Made by a program: the position numbers and the translations under genes. 64,000 nucleotides of DNA from Cyclobacterium sp. SYSU L10401 (GTDB lineage: Bacteria > Bacteroidota > Bacteroidia > Cytophagales > Cyclobacteriaceae). The notes under the pieces were generated by a model. The model did no database searches. It saw only the letters and a program-made list of their open reading frames with translations, and was not told the origin of the DNA. This document shows positions 24,736 to 33,744 of this stretch, piece by piece (positions within the stretch are counted from its first letter, which is position 1; each line of letters opens with the position of its first letter). Location: NCBI RefSeq assembly GCF_010993705.1, contig NZ_WOFO01000007.1:186001-250000 (forward strand), in the 5' to 3' direction.

Positions 24736-25794
24736 TTATTCCTTATCCAATGTAGAAATATAAGGAATCAAGCCTTCACTTACAAAGGATTGCATCTGTC
24801 CGCGGTCATCATTGAAAATAAGAAAAACTTCCAAGCCATCTGTGGTTTCGTAAATTTCCCTGGCCCCATCGACACCCAATACCATAAATGCAGTGGCAAA
24901 GGCATCGGCCGTCATGCAATCATCGGCCACCACTGTAGCACTCAAAAGGGAATGTTCTACCGGGTATCCGGTAAAGGGGCTGATGGTATGGGAATATTTG
25001 ACAGAATCCTTAACATAAAAATTACGGTAATTTCCAGAAGTAGCCATACCTTTATTGTCTAAGGCAAGAATGCTATAGATTTCATTGGCCAAGCCCTCTT
25101 CTTCCGGACGGGAAATACCAACCTTCCAAAGTTCACCCTTGTCATTAACACCCCTGCTGACCAGCTCCCCGCCAATCTCCACGAGGTAATTCTGAATTCC
25201 CATTTCACCGAGGAACTCCGCCACCCTATCCACTCCATACCCTTTAGCAATGGCACTAAGGTCCAGATAAACATCCGATTTGGTTTTCCTTATTCCGTTC
25301 TTGTCAAAAACCAACTGATCAAAACCCACTTGATCCAGTAGCTGCTCCACACCTGTGCTATCCTTCATTGAAGCGCCTTCAGGACCGAAGCCCCAGGCAT
25401 TAACCAATGGCCCGACGGTAGGGTCAAAGGCTCCTTTTGTGGCATCAAATATAGCTTTGCTCTTTTCAAGTACCGTATAGAAATGAGTGGATTCAAATTC
25501 CAATGAATCCATCCGGTTAAACCTGCTGATTTCAGAGTCAGGGATATAGGTAGACAAAGCATTGTTAATTTCAACCAGTAAAGCGTCGATCTCCTTTTTA
25601 AAATCTCTTCTTCCCTCATCCAGGTAAACAATCCTGTAGCTGGTACCCATGGTAGGCCCGGAAACCACCATTTTCGGACCCTCCTCACCCGGAGTATCAG
25701 GGCTGTTTTTATTCTGTCTGTAGAGATAAACCATGAATACCACCAACAACAACAAAATGCTGTAAATGATATTTTTCTTGGCTGATTTTCGCAT
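24736..25794 (-). CDS. apbE: FAD:protein FMN transferase, ApbE family
   Basis: A 352-residue protein with one N-terminal membrane anchor (about 8-26), facing the periplasm. ApbE blocks are visible: VSGPTMGTSYRIVYLD, DPTVGPLVNAWGFG, LDLSAIAKGYGVD, EIGGELVSRG, and YSHTISPFTGYPVEHSL plus DDCMTADAFATAFMVLG with the metal-binding Asp and Thr. The enzyme attaches FMN to Thr/Ser of flavoproteins such as NqrB/NqrC or RnfG; none of these is in the window. It is followed 22 nt later by the ZIP gene. A 17-nt palindrome sits directly upstream of its start. Confidence 0.9.
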   Translation of the reverse strand: MRKSAKKNIIYSILLLLVVFMVYLYRQNKNSPDTPGEEGPKMVVSGPTMGTSYRIVYLDEGRRDFKKEIDALLVEINNALSTYIPDSEISRFNRMDSLEFESTHFYTVLEKSKAIFDATKGAFDPTVGPLVNAWGFGPEGASMKDSTGVEQLLDQVGFDQLVFDKNGIRKTKSDVYLDLSAIAKGYGVDRVAEFLGEMGIQNYLVEIGGELVSRGVNDKGELWKVGISRPEEEGLANEIYSILALDNKGMATSGNYRNFYVKDSVKYSHTISPFTGYPVEHSLLSATVVADDCMTADAFATAFMVLGVDGAREIYETTDGLEVFLIFNDDRGQMQSFVSEGLIPYISTLDKE

Positions 25795-25811
25795 AAAACA
25801 AGGCTTGTTTT
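25795..25811. promoter_or_regulatory. Perfect palindrome abutting the apbE start codon
   Basis: AAAACAAG-G-CTTGTTTT is a perfect 8-bp inverted repeat immediately before the ATG (25794, minus strand). It could be an operator or an RNA hairpin covering the ribosome-binding region. The symmetry is visible; any function is inference. Confidence 0.3.
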
Positions 25812-25925
25812 AATTTCCCGAAAGTTAATTCTTATTTTTCAAATGCTCATCGTTTTCAACCATAATCCTGGTTTGCGAATCTTTGGCAAGCATACCTTTG
25901 GTCTGCAAAGCTGGGATGAATTTTC

Positions 25926-25933
25926 TATATTTG
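25926..25933 (+). promoter_or_regulatory. -7 box upstream of ruvB
   Basis: TATATTTG matches TAnnTTTG, 20 nt before the start at 25953. The nearest TTTG (25897-25900) is 25 nt away, longer than usual. Confidence 0.4.
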
Positions 25934-25952
25934 TACATCTTAGAAAGATCAT

Positions 25953-26990
25953 ATGAGAGAAGATTATCTGCGTGGGGACCAGGAGGGCATGGCCCCGGGT
26001 GACAAGGAAATTGAAAAAGCTTTAAGACCTTTAAGCTTTGATGATTTCACCGGCCAGCAAAAGACCGTGGAAAACATAAAGATATTTGTTTTGGCTGCAA
26101 AAAAGCGCGGGGAATCACTGGATCATGTTTTGCTGCATGGTCCTCCTGGATTGGGAAAAACCACCCTGAGCCATATCATTGCCAATGAACTGGAATCCAG
26201 CCTGAAGATTACTTCTGGCCCGGTATTGGACAAACCTTCAGACCTGGCGGGACTGCTCACCAATCTGGAAGATGGAGATGTCCTGTTTATTGATGAAATC
26301 CACCGTTTAAATCCCATTGTGGAAGAATACCTTTATTCTGCCATGGAGGATTTCCGGATTGACATCATGCTCGACTCGGGTCCCAATGCCCGGTCTGTGC
26401 AAATCAGCCTTAACCCCTTTACACTGGTGGGAGCCACCACAAGATCGGGACTGCTCACTTCTCCTCTCAGGGCTCGTTTTGGCATCAATGCCCGCCTGGA
26501 ATATTACGATGCGGAATTGCTCTGCACCATTGTCAAAAGGTCCGCTTCCATACTGGGAACACCCCTGGATGAAGCGGCGGCCTTCGAAATAGCCAGAAGA
26601 AGTCGCGGTACACCGAGGATTGCCAATACACTACTGAGAAGGACGCGTGACTTTGCAGAGATCAAGGGAGATGGTCGCATCAACCTGGATATAGCCAAAA
26701 TTGCCCTGAATGCCCTGAATGTAGACGAAAATGGACTGGATGAAATGGATAACCGCATTCTCCTCACCATTATCAAAAAATTCAGTGGCGGGCCGGTGGG
26801 CCTTTCCACCATCGCCACGGCTTGTGGAGAAGAAGCAGAGACCATTGAGGAAGTCTATGAACCTTTCCTGATTCAGGAAGGCTACCTCAAAAGAACCAGC
26901 AGGGGAAGGACCGCCACGGAAATGGCTTACAAACACCTTAAGCTCAAGCCGGACTTTGGTGGTCAATCCGGAAGTCTTTTTGATCTTTAG
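25953..26990 (+). CDS. ruvB: Holliday junction branch-migration helicase RuvB
   Basis: The 345-residue AAA+ protein has Walker [11 protein letters not shown] (about 63-72), Walker [14 protein letters not shown] (about 109-121), sensor 1 [19 protein letters not shown] and the C-terminal winged-helix segment [13 protein letters not shown]. It forms hexameric rings that pump DNA at Holliday junctions with RuvA and RuvC, which are not in this window. The start at ATG 25953 gives the normal length and N-terminus. queG follows after 34 nt. Confidence 0.95.
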   Translation: MREDYLRGDQEGMAPGDKEIEKALRPLSFDDFTGQQKTVENIKIFVLAAKKRGESLDHVLLHGPPGLGKTTLSHIIANELESSLKITSGPVLDKPSDLAGLLTNLEDGDVLFIDEIHRLNPIVEEYLYSAMEDFRIDIMLDSGPNARSVQISLNPFTLVGATTRSGLLTSPLRARFGINARLEYYDAELLCTIVKRSASILGTPLDEAAAFEIARRSRGTPRIANTLLRRTRDFAEIKGDGRINLDIAKIALNALNVDENGLDEMDNRILLTIIKKFSGGPVGLSTIATACGEEAETIEEVYEPFLIQEGYLKRTSRGRTATEMAYKHLKLKPDFGGQSGSLFDL

Positions 26991-27024
26991 GTCCCGAGTC
27001 GGCCGATCCCAATTAATTTTGATT

Positions 27025-27951
27025 ATGAATAGCCTGGAAAAAAATACCCTTCTGATCAAAAAAACAGCTCAAAAATTGGGCTTTGATTATTGCGGAGTGG
27101 CAAAAGCGGAATACCTGGAAGAAGAAGCCCCAAAACTAGAAGCCTGGCTGGCAAAAAATTACCATGGAAAAATGGCCTACATGGCCAATCATTTTGACAA
27201 AAGACTGGACCCCGGAAAACTCGTGGACGATGCCCGATCGGTGATCAGTCTGATGTACAATTACTACCCTCCAAAAAAACTGCCTGAGGAAAAAGATGAC
27301 GTGAAAATCGCCAAATATGCCTACGGCAAAGATTACCACTTTGTCATCAGGGATAAACTCAAAAACTTTTTAGAAATCCTCAGAGAAGAAATCGGCGAAA
27401 TCCATGGAAGGGCATTTGTAGATAGTGCACCTGTCATGGAAAGACAATGGGGCCAAAAAGCAGGCCTGGGCTGGACGGGCAAAAACAGCCTGCTTCTCAA
27501 TAAAAACAGCGGTAGCTTTTTTTTCCTTGCGGAGTTGATCATAGACCTTCCCTTACAATATGACAACCCCATTACCAAAGATTATTGCGGCACCTGTACG
27601 CGTTGTATCGATGCCTGTCCCACTGATGCCATCGTTCAGGACAACCTGATCGATGCCTCCAAATGCATTTCCTATCTTACCATTGAGCTGAAGGAAGAAA
27701 TTCCAACCGAATTTAAGGGCAAAATGGAAAATTGGGCCTTTGGATGTGACATATGCCAGGATGTTTGCCCCTGGAACCGCTTTTCCAAAGCCCATCAGGA
27801 AAGGGAGTTTCTGCCTTCCCCCGACCTGGAGAAAATAGAATGGGAGGAAATCACCAAAGAAACTTTTAACCGGGTCTTTAAAAAATCAGCAGTAAAACGC
27901 AGCAAATGGGAGGGCTTAAAAAGAAACATCCAATTTTTAAGGAGTACTTAA
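27025..27951 (+). CDS. queG: Epoxyqueuosine reductase QueG
   Basis: The start at 27025 ([19 protein letters not shown]) is chosen over 26956, whose extra residues overlap ruvB. The 308-residue protein has [17 protein letters not shown] at the N-terminus, the catalytic Asp in [20 protein letters not shown], and two 4Fe-4S motifs, [12 protein letters not shown] (about 188) and [11 protein letters not shown] (about 241). QueG reduces epoxyqueuosine to queuosine in the tRNA wobble base using cobalamin. The C-terminal HEAT-like extension of longer homologues is absent, which is usual for Bacteroidota. Confidence 0.93.
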   Translation: MNSLEKNTLLIKKTAQKLGFDYCGVAKAEYLEEEAPKLEAWLAKNYHGKMAYMANHFDKRLDPGKLVDDARSVISLMYNYYPPKKLPEEKDDVKIAKYAYGKDYHFVIRDKLKNFLEILREEIGEIHGRAFVDSAPVMERQWGQKAGLGWTGKNSLLLNKNSGSFFFLAELIIDLPLQYDNPITKDYCGTCTRCIDACPTDAIVQDNLIDASKCISYLTIELKEEIPTEFKGKMENWAFGCDICQDVCPWNRFSKAHQEREFLPSPDLEKIEWEEITKETFNRVFKKSAVKRSKWEGLKRNIQFLRST

Positions 27952-28239
27952 TGGAGTAAGTAACTTATGTTACTTGAGAAGGGATGCAACTTTCGTTTTT
28001 TTACCTGCTGGTTTAACCAAAAATTAATATTAGTTGGCTTTTAAAAAAAATGAGGTCGGTTTTAAAACAAAAAGGAGAACCTCTGACTTTAATAATGGTT
28101 AAAACGATTAGACTAAAAACCTAAAATTAAAAATAAAATTCATATTATTGTATTATTCAGTCAAACTAATAAAAAACAACTTTTTATGCTTAGAATTTTA
28201 AAAATTTAGTAATAAAAACCTCAATCTAAACTTAATTCT

Positions 28240-31209
28240 ATGATTAAAATTTACCGAGTTTCATTGGTCATGGTCTTGTCTACCTTAATTGTAGGCTGGG
28301 CACATGCGCAGTACAGCGTTTCGGGGACTATCTCCGATGAGCGGACCGGAGAGCCCATGATAGGGGCCAGTATTCTGGTCAGCAATACGAACAGAGGAAC
28401 CGTGACGGACCTTGATGGCAGGTTTAACCTGAATTTTGAGAACAATGATCCAGCCAGACTGGTCATCTCTTCCCTTGGTTACCTGAGTCAGACCTTTGAC
28501 GTTGGGCCAAATAATAACAATAACCTGGATGTTTCCCTCAAGGAAGATGCTACTAATCTCGAAGAGGTAGTGGTAACCGGTTTGGCATCATCTGTAAAAA
28601 GATCCAACCTGGCCAATGCCGTCTCCTCTGTATCATCCAGGGAACTGACAGGCACTACCACCATACAGACAACAGATGGTGCACTTTACGGTAAAATTGC
28701 GGGTGCCAATATCAGGTCCAACGGGGGGGCACCAGGAGGCGGCCTATCCATCCAACTAAGGGGTATTTCCAGCCTGACCGGAGCTTCACAACCACTGATT
28801 ATCCTGGATGGCGTATATATCAACAACTCTTTCCAAAGGACGGGGCGGGCAACAGTAACCGGAGCCGGAGCATCCAATCAGGATGATGGATCCAACAGGC
28901 TTGCAGACCTCAATCCGGCAGATATTGCCACCATTGAAGTATTAAAAGGTCCCTCGGCTGCGGCTATTTACGGGACCCGGGCCAATGCAGGTGTGATCAT
29001 CATCACCACAAAGCGGGGTGCAGAAGGAAAAACCAAAGTTTCCCTTTCTCAGGATATAGGTTTTGCCCAACCGCTCCGATTATTGGGAGTGGACGATTGG
29101 AGTGAAGAAAAAATCAACACCTTTTTTCCTGAAAACAGAAGACCAATCGAATTGGAGCGTTTCAGGGAAGGTACCCGGATTGATTATGAGGATTATTTTT
29201 ACAACAACACGGCCTTACTCAGCAATACCCGTCTGACTGTTTCGGGAGGTAATGAAAAAACAAAATTTTATGTCTCAGGAAACATCAATTCGGAGGATGG
29301 TACGGTAAAAAACACTGGGTTTGACCGGGTTTCCCTAAGGGCAAATCTGGATCATAATATCTCAGATAAAATCAAATTGGGTGTCTCCTCCAACTACATT
29401 AAATCCACATCCGACAGGGGCTTTACGGGTAACCAGAATAATTCAGGTGCCAGTATAGGCTACAGTATCGCCTATATCCCCAACTATTTTGACATCCGAC
29501 CGGACGAAAATGGGGTATATCCAACCAATCCCTATTTTAGTGAGAATCCTGCGGCAGTCACAGATAATGCGGAAAACAGGTCTGATGTACAAAGATTTGT
29601 TCAGGCTTTTACCCTGGATATTGACTTGTTCAGCAACAGCAACAGTTTTCTTAAAGCCAATGTGGCAGGTGGTTTGGACTTTCTTCAAAATACGACATTG
29701 ATTTATTTGCCTGAATCTCTTCAATTCCAGAGAGGGCAGGCCAACCCTGGCGATGTATTCTGGGGAAAACAGGAAAGCTTCAATACAAATTTCCAGGCAG
29801 CCCTGGTATATAATTTTAACCTGGGTAGGGTCAACATGAACTCCCAGGCCGGACTGGTCAGGCTTGATTTCAATAACAGTCAGCTATTTAACCGGGGAAG
29901 GGGACTGGTGCCAGGTCAAACCAATCTGGAACAGGCATCTGTACAGGAAATAGCAGACCAGTTTACCAGTGAGGTTCAGGAAGCGGGTGTTTTCTTACAG
30001 CAGGAAGCCAATTTTGAAGATAAAATCATAGGTACTGTCGGCGTTAGGTGGGATAAATCTACCCTTAATGGAGACCCCTCTCAATATTATGGATTCCCCC
30101 GAGCTTCTGTTGCCGTTAACCTTGGAAATTTTGATTTTTGGAACTCCGGTTTTATCAATCAATTGAAACCCAGGATTGCCTATGGTGAAACTGCCGGGCC
30201 GGTTGCTTTTGGAAACACCTTTTCCAGACTTGAAGGGGCAAATATCGGCGGATTGTTAGGCTCTGTCGTTGGAACCCAGATCGGCAATACCCAGATCAGA
30301 CCGGAAACTGCTACAGAACTTGAGTTTGGTGTTGATCTTGGATTTCTCAACAACAGGTTTGCTCTGGAAGCCACCTATTACATTAAAAACACACAAAACA
30401 ACATCCAAGACCTGAATCTGGCACCATCTACGGGTGTGACTACCACGCCAAGCAATGAGGCGGAACTGGAAAACAAAGGATTGGAATTGAGCCTTTCCGG
30501 AACGGTAATCGATCAACCTAACTTCAGTTGGTTTTCAAGAATCATGTATTGGCAAAACAGGGTGAATATGACCAGGTTAGGTATACCCCAATATACCCAA
30601 GGAGCCTTTGGTACTGCACTGGGTACTTTCTACTATGCAGAGGGATTCGCGCCCACTACCATTGTGGGAACACCTGTTGATCCTGATCACCCCAGTGGGT
30701 TTACAGTTTGGGGAAATGCCCAACCCAAATTCAATACTTCTTTCTACAATACTTTAAGAATTTACAATAATCTGGAGTTATCCTTCCTGATGGAGTGGAG
30801 GCAAGGTGGCGAAAATATCAACCTGACCTCTTTCCTTTCCGATTCGGGTGGAACCACCAACGGATGGTTTGGGGATGATAATGGAGATGGGGTTCCAAAC
30901 GGTAGACAAAGACCTCCTGAGCCTTACAACAATGCCGGCAGGTGGGTACAAGATGCCTCATTTTTCAAGGTAAGGGAAATTGGCATGTACTATACTTTGC
31001 CCAAGGCAACTGTGACTAATGCCTTTGGAAATGCCCTGGAAAGTATCCGTTTTGGCCTATCTGTCAACAATGCCTTCCTTTTCACTGATTATGACGGATA
31101 TGATCCGGAGACTTCTACTTTTGGCGCTCAGTCTGTCGCCAATAACGTAGATATAGCTCCTTATCCCACCCCAAGAAGGGTTTTCTTTCACGTAAATCTT
31201 GATTTTTAA
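28240..31209 (+). CDS. SusC/RagA-family TonB-dependent outer-membrane transporter
   Basis: A 989-residue protein with signal peptide MIKIYRVSLVMVLSTLIVGWAHAQ. A carboxypeptidase-regulatory-like domain follows (about 25-110; ISDERTGEPMIGASILVSNT), then the plug (about 115-245, with GKIAGANIRSNGGAPGGGLS, LIILDGVYI and VLKGPSAAAIYGTRANAGVI), then the beta-barrel ending in the aromatic RRVFFHVNLDF. It imports a ligand captured by the SusD partner, which follows 10 nt after the stop. No glycosidase, SusE/F or regulator gene is adjacent, so the nutrient cannot be inferred. The 288-nt upstream gap is AT-rich. Confidence 0.95.
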   Translation: MIKIYRVSLVMVLSTLIVGWAHAQYSVSGTISDERTGEPMIGASILVSNTNRGTVTDLDGRFNLNFENNDPARLVISSLGYLSQTFDVGPNNNNNLDVSLKEDATNLEEVVVTGLASSVKRSNLANAVSSVSSRELTGTTTIQTTDGALYGKIAGANIRSNGGAPGGGLSIQLRGISSLTGASQPLIILDGVYINNSFQRTGRATVTGAGASNQDDGSNRLADLNPADIATIEVLKGPSAAAIYGTRANAGVIIITTKRGAEGKTKVSLSQDIGFAQPLRLLGVDDWSEEKINTFFPENRRPIELERFREGTRIDYEDYFYNNTALLSNTRLTVSGGNEKTKFYVSGNINSEDGTVKNTGFDRVSLRANLDHNISDKIKLGVSSNYIKSTSDRGFTGNQNNSGASIGYSIAYIPNYFDIRPDENGVYPTNPYFSENPAAVTDNAENRSDVQRFVQAFTLDIDLFSNSNSFLKANVAGGLDFLQNTTLIYLPESLQFQRGQANPGDVFWGKQESFNTNFQAALVYNFNLGRVNMNSQAGLVRLDFNNSQLFNRGRGLVPGQTNLEQASVQEIADQFTSEVQEAGVFLQQEANFEDKIIGTVGVRWDKSTLNGDPSQYYGFPRASVAVNLGNFDFWNSGFINQLKPRIAYGETAGPVAFGNTFSRLEGANIGGLLGSVVGTQIGNTQIRPETATELEFGVDLGFLNNRFALEATYYIKNTQNNIQDLNLAPSTGVTTTPSNEAELENKGLELSLSGTVIDQPNFSWFSRIMYWQNRVNMTRLGIPQYTQGAFGTALGTFYYAEGFAPTTIVGTPVDPDHPSGFTVWGNAQPKFNTSFYNTLRIYNNLELSFLMEWRQGGENINLTSFLSDSGGTTNGWFGDDNGDGVPNGRQRPPEPYNNAGRWVQDASFFKVREIGMYYTLPKATVTNAFGNALESIRFGLSVNNAFLFTDYDGYDPETSTFGAQSVANNVDIAPYPTPRRVFFHVNLDF

Positions 31210-31219
31210 CCCTAAAACG

Positions 31220-32605
31220 ATGAAAGTTATGAATAAGATAAAAACATATATCGGATATACGGCTCTTGTGACCCTTTTCATGGCAAGCTGTAACCCATTG
31301 CAACTGGATCAAATAGACGATCCCAACAATCCTTCTGTAGGAAGTGTCAGTGAAAATGCCAGCCGTTCGCAGATCCAGTTTCTGGTAACCGGTCTCGAAT
31401 CCAGGCACAGAGGGTACGTCACCAACGTATCCCAGGCATGGAATACATTTGGAAGAGAGGTGTGGTATTTAAATGGTTCAGACCCGAGGTTTCAAACAGA
31501 CTGGCTAGGTCAGGGAGGAAGAGAGCCTGACCGAATTTATTTTGGCTTCGGCACCACAGGTAGCGGCTCCTGGGCTTCTCCTTACCAGGCCATCAGACAG
31601 GCAGATGTTCTGGTTTCTGCCGTAGAAAACACCACTACCCTTACAAGTGCCGAACAAGCTGCGCTATCTGGTTTTGCCCGCATGATACAAGGATACCAAT
31701 TCATGATTCCTGCCAATTTTGTGTATGAAAATGGCATCAGGATAGACGTGGAAGACCCCCTAAATCCAGGCCCCCATGTGCCTTATGATGAGGCCATGCA
31801 ACATTCTCGTTCATTGCTGAATGAGGCGGACCAATTGTTTGGCTCCGGAAGTGGGGATTTCCCTTTCACATTGACACCTGGCTTTGAAGGCTATACTTCC
31901 ATTAATGGCTTACGGCAAGTCAACAATGCAATATTGGCCAGAAACAACGCCTACCTGGAGGATTGGGAAGGAGTTTTGACTGCTCTGGACAATTCATTTA
32001 TGGACCTGGAAGGAGATTTGGACGCAGGCCCTGCTCACCCTTATAATGGACCGCCTGACTCATTTAATCCCTTGTTTTATATCAGGGATGCAGCTGTGAA
32101 TACTATTATAGTGGTTCACCCTTCAGTTTTGGAAGATGCTACTGAAGGAGATGCCAGGGTGGCTGAGAAATTTTACGAAAGAGAGGAACCTGTTGTGGTT
32201 ACAACGGATGCCACCCCTCTGGTAGGGACTCATCAGGACAACCGCTGGCCCAACAATACTACCCCTATCCCCTTTATACGAAACGAGGAATTGGTATTAT
32301 TGAAAGCTGAAGCCCATGCCCAGCTGGGTCAAACAGACCTTGCTGTAGCGGCCATCAATGTGATTCGGAATGCAGCAGAGATTGGAGACTACAGTGGAGC
32401 AACTGACCAGGAAAGCCTGATCGATGAAATATTGTATCAAAGAAGGTACTCCTTATGGGCAGAACCCTGGGGTCACCGCTGGATCGATGCCAGAAGGTAT
32501 GACCGACTGGATGAAATCAACACTTCTTTTGACCAGGGAACAGTATTTCGCCAATTTCCTCACCCCCAATCTGAGGTAAATTGGGACATTTATGCAGAAG
32601 ACTGA
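31220..32605 (+). CDS. SusD/RagB-family surface lipoprotein
   Basis: The start at 31220 (MKVMNKIKTYIGYTALVTLF) gives a lipoprotein signal with lipobox FMASC; a longer frame to 31199 runs into susC. The 461-residue protein has the SusD pattern: TPR-like helices (PYQAIRQADVLVSAVENT, ALSGFARMIQGYQFM), the central ligand-binding loops, and the C-terminal LLKAEAHAQLGQTDLAVAAI with ILYQRRYSLWAEPWGHRWID. It caps the SusC barrel at the cell surface and binds the nutrient. A strong terminator follows at 32631. Confidence 0.93.
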   Translation: MKVMNKIKTYIGYTALVTLFMASCNPLQLDQIDDPNNPSVGSVSENASRSQIQFLVTGLESRHRGYVTNVSQAWNTFGREVWYLNGSDPRFQTDWLGQGGREPDRIYFGFGTTGSGSWASPYQAIRQADVLVSAVENTTTLTSAEQAALSGFARMIQGYQFMIPANFVYENGIRIDVEDPLNPGPHVPYDEAMQHSRSLLNEADQLFGSGSGDFPFTLTPGFEGYTSINGLRQVNNAILARNNAYLEDWEGVLTALDNSFMDLEGDLDAGPAHPYNGPPDSFNPLFYIRDAAVNTIIVVHPSVLEDATEGDARVAEKFYEREEPVVVTTDATPLVGTHQDNRWPNNTTPIPFIRNEELVLLKAEAHAQLGQTDLAVAAINVIRNAAEIGDYSGATDQESLIDEILYQRRYSLWAEPWGHRWIDARRYDRLDEINTSFDQGTVFRQFPHPQSEVNWDIYAED

Positions 32606-32630
32606 TTCCAAAAGATAAGCATTTAGGTAT

Positions 32631-32668
32631 AAAGCCATTTCTGATAATCAGAAATGGCTTTATTTTTT
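32631..32668 (+). terminator. Rho-independent terminator after susD
   Basis: AAAGCCATTTCTGA-TAA-TCAGAAATGGCTTT is a perfect 14-bp stem (32631-32661) followed by a T-rich run. It closes the susCD operon. Confidence 0.88.
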
Positions 32669-32832
32669 GGGTTGGCACCTCTCGCATCCACTAAAAATAT
32701 TCGACGGGATAAGCCAATATTTTTTTTGATTCTAAAGCATATGGCTAAAGTTACAGTATAGATCATGACATCTGAAGGCTGGGCCTGGTATTTGCCTGGG
32801 TGTGGGCCTAAAAAAAATAGTCTGAAAGGAAT

Positions 32833-33471
32833 TTATTGAAGCACCCTGAAAAGATAGGCCAGCGAAAACTCCAATTGCGTAAAATTAAGGTCAAATATTC
32901 GTTCCTGGCTTTCAGGGTTTCCAAATTCATAGGAATAGCGGACCTCACCCTGCAGGGTATGCTTTCCAAACAACTTTGATAAACCAACTCCTGCGGTCAA
33001 ACCATACATGACCTTACGGGGGCGGTCAGCTGCCTGCCCATAGGTAGGGATCACCAGTTCTCCTTCCACTATCCTGTTTACCTCTCTGGCTTGGAGTAAA
33101 TATCCCAAATGCGGTCCAAGTTTGATGTGAAACCTTCCGGAATTTCCTAAATAAAAATTAGACAATATGGGTACTTTCAGGTAGTCAAACCTGGTCTCAT
33201 TCCCCACGTTAATGGTATCGGTGGCGGCATAACCCGTAGTCAGCCATTGAACTTCAATCTGGGCCCCGGCATTCTTTTCAAAAAACTGCTCGATCACCAA
33301 TGAATAGGTTGGAGCAGTAATTCCGGTCACCGTCCTTGGAAAACTACCCAGTGTAACCCTGTAAGAAGCGCTGGAACTGGTATAACCCGCTTTGAAACCT
33401 ATGCTGGTCTGGGCCGCTAGCCTGCCGCAAGACAAAAAAATAACACATAGTAGGACAGACCAGATTTTCAT
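32833..33471 (-). CDS. Outer-membrane beta-barrel protein, porin/PorT-like
   Basis: A 212-residue protein with signal peptide MKIWSVLLCVIFLSCGRLAAQ and a mature region of alternating beta strands ending LEFSLAYLFRVLQ. Internal strands (IGFKAGYTSSSASYRV, FDYLKVPILSNFYLG, IKLGPHLGYLLQ, TAGVGLSKLFG) fit the eight-stranded outer-membrane beta-barrel of Bacteroidota. A Cys after FLSC could make it a lipoprotein, but AAQ cleavage is more likely. The specific function is unknown. Its start is 28 nt after the stop of the small conserved gene at 33500. Confidence 0.75.
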   Translation of the reverse strand: MKIWSVLLCVIFLSCGRLAAQTSIGFKAGYTSSSASYRVTLGSFPRTVTGITAPTYSLVIEQFFEKNAGAQIEVQWLTTGYAATDTINVGNETRFDYLKVPILSNFYLGNSGRFHIKLGPHLGYLLQAREVNRIVEGELVIPTYGQAADRPRKVMYGLTAGVGLSKLFGKHTLQGEVRYSYEFGNPESQERIFDLNFTQLEFSLAYLFRVLQ

Positions 33472-33499
33472 AGGTAAAAAGCAAAATGGTTTCCGTTTT

Positions 33500-33697
33500 T
33501 TAGCTATTCTTTTTTGCGTCCTTCCCTTCTTCTCTGTCCCTTAATTTTTTGTCATCAACATTTTTATTAAGGAATTCATTGATTTTGTCAATAGAAAAGG
33601 AACTGGAAATTTCACCAAATGAATTGATATTCATATTAAAACCTTCCAGTTCTTCATTTACCCTCGGTGTCTCCTTTTTTTTGGTCTTCTTGGCCAT
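33500..33697 (-). CDS. Small conserved Bacteroidota protein
   Basis: The start at 33697 (MAKKTKKKETPRVNEELEGF) is preferred to 33709. The 65-residue product is basic at the N-terminus, then has FNMNINSFGEISSSFSIDKI and a charged tail. Very similar short proteins are widespread in Bacteroidota next to gltX-type genes; no function is known. It is cytoplasmic, with no signal or membrane segment. It lies 47 nt downstream of gltX on the same strand. Confidence 0.7.
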   Translation of the reverse strand: MAKKTKKKETPRVNEELEGFNMNINSFGEISSSFSIDKINEFLNKNVDDKKLRDREEGKDAKKNS

Positions 33698-33744
33698 AAC
33701 GCTGTTCATTTAATAAACGAATACATGATCATCAAACAAAGCCA

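Noticed and set aside
27957-27975. Hairpin AAGTAAC-TTAT-GTTACTT after queG as terminator
   Set aside because: The stem is short and AT-rich with no T-run after it.
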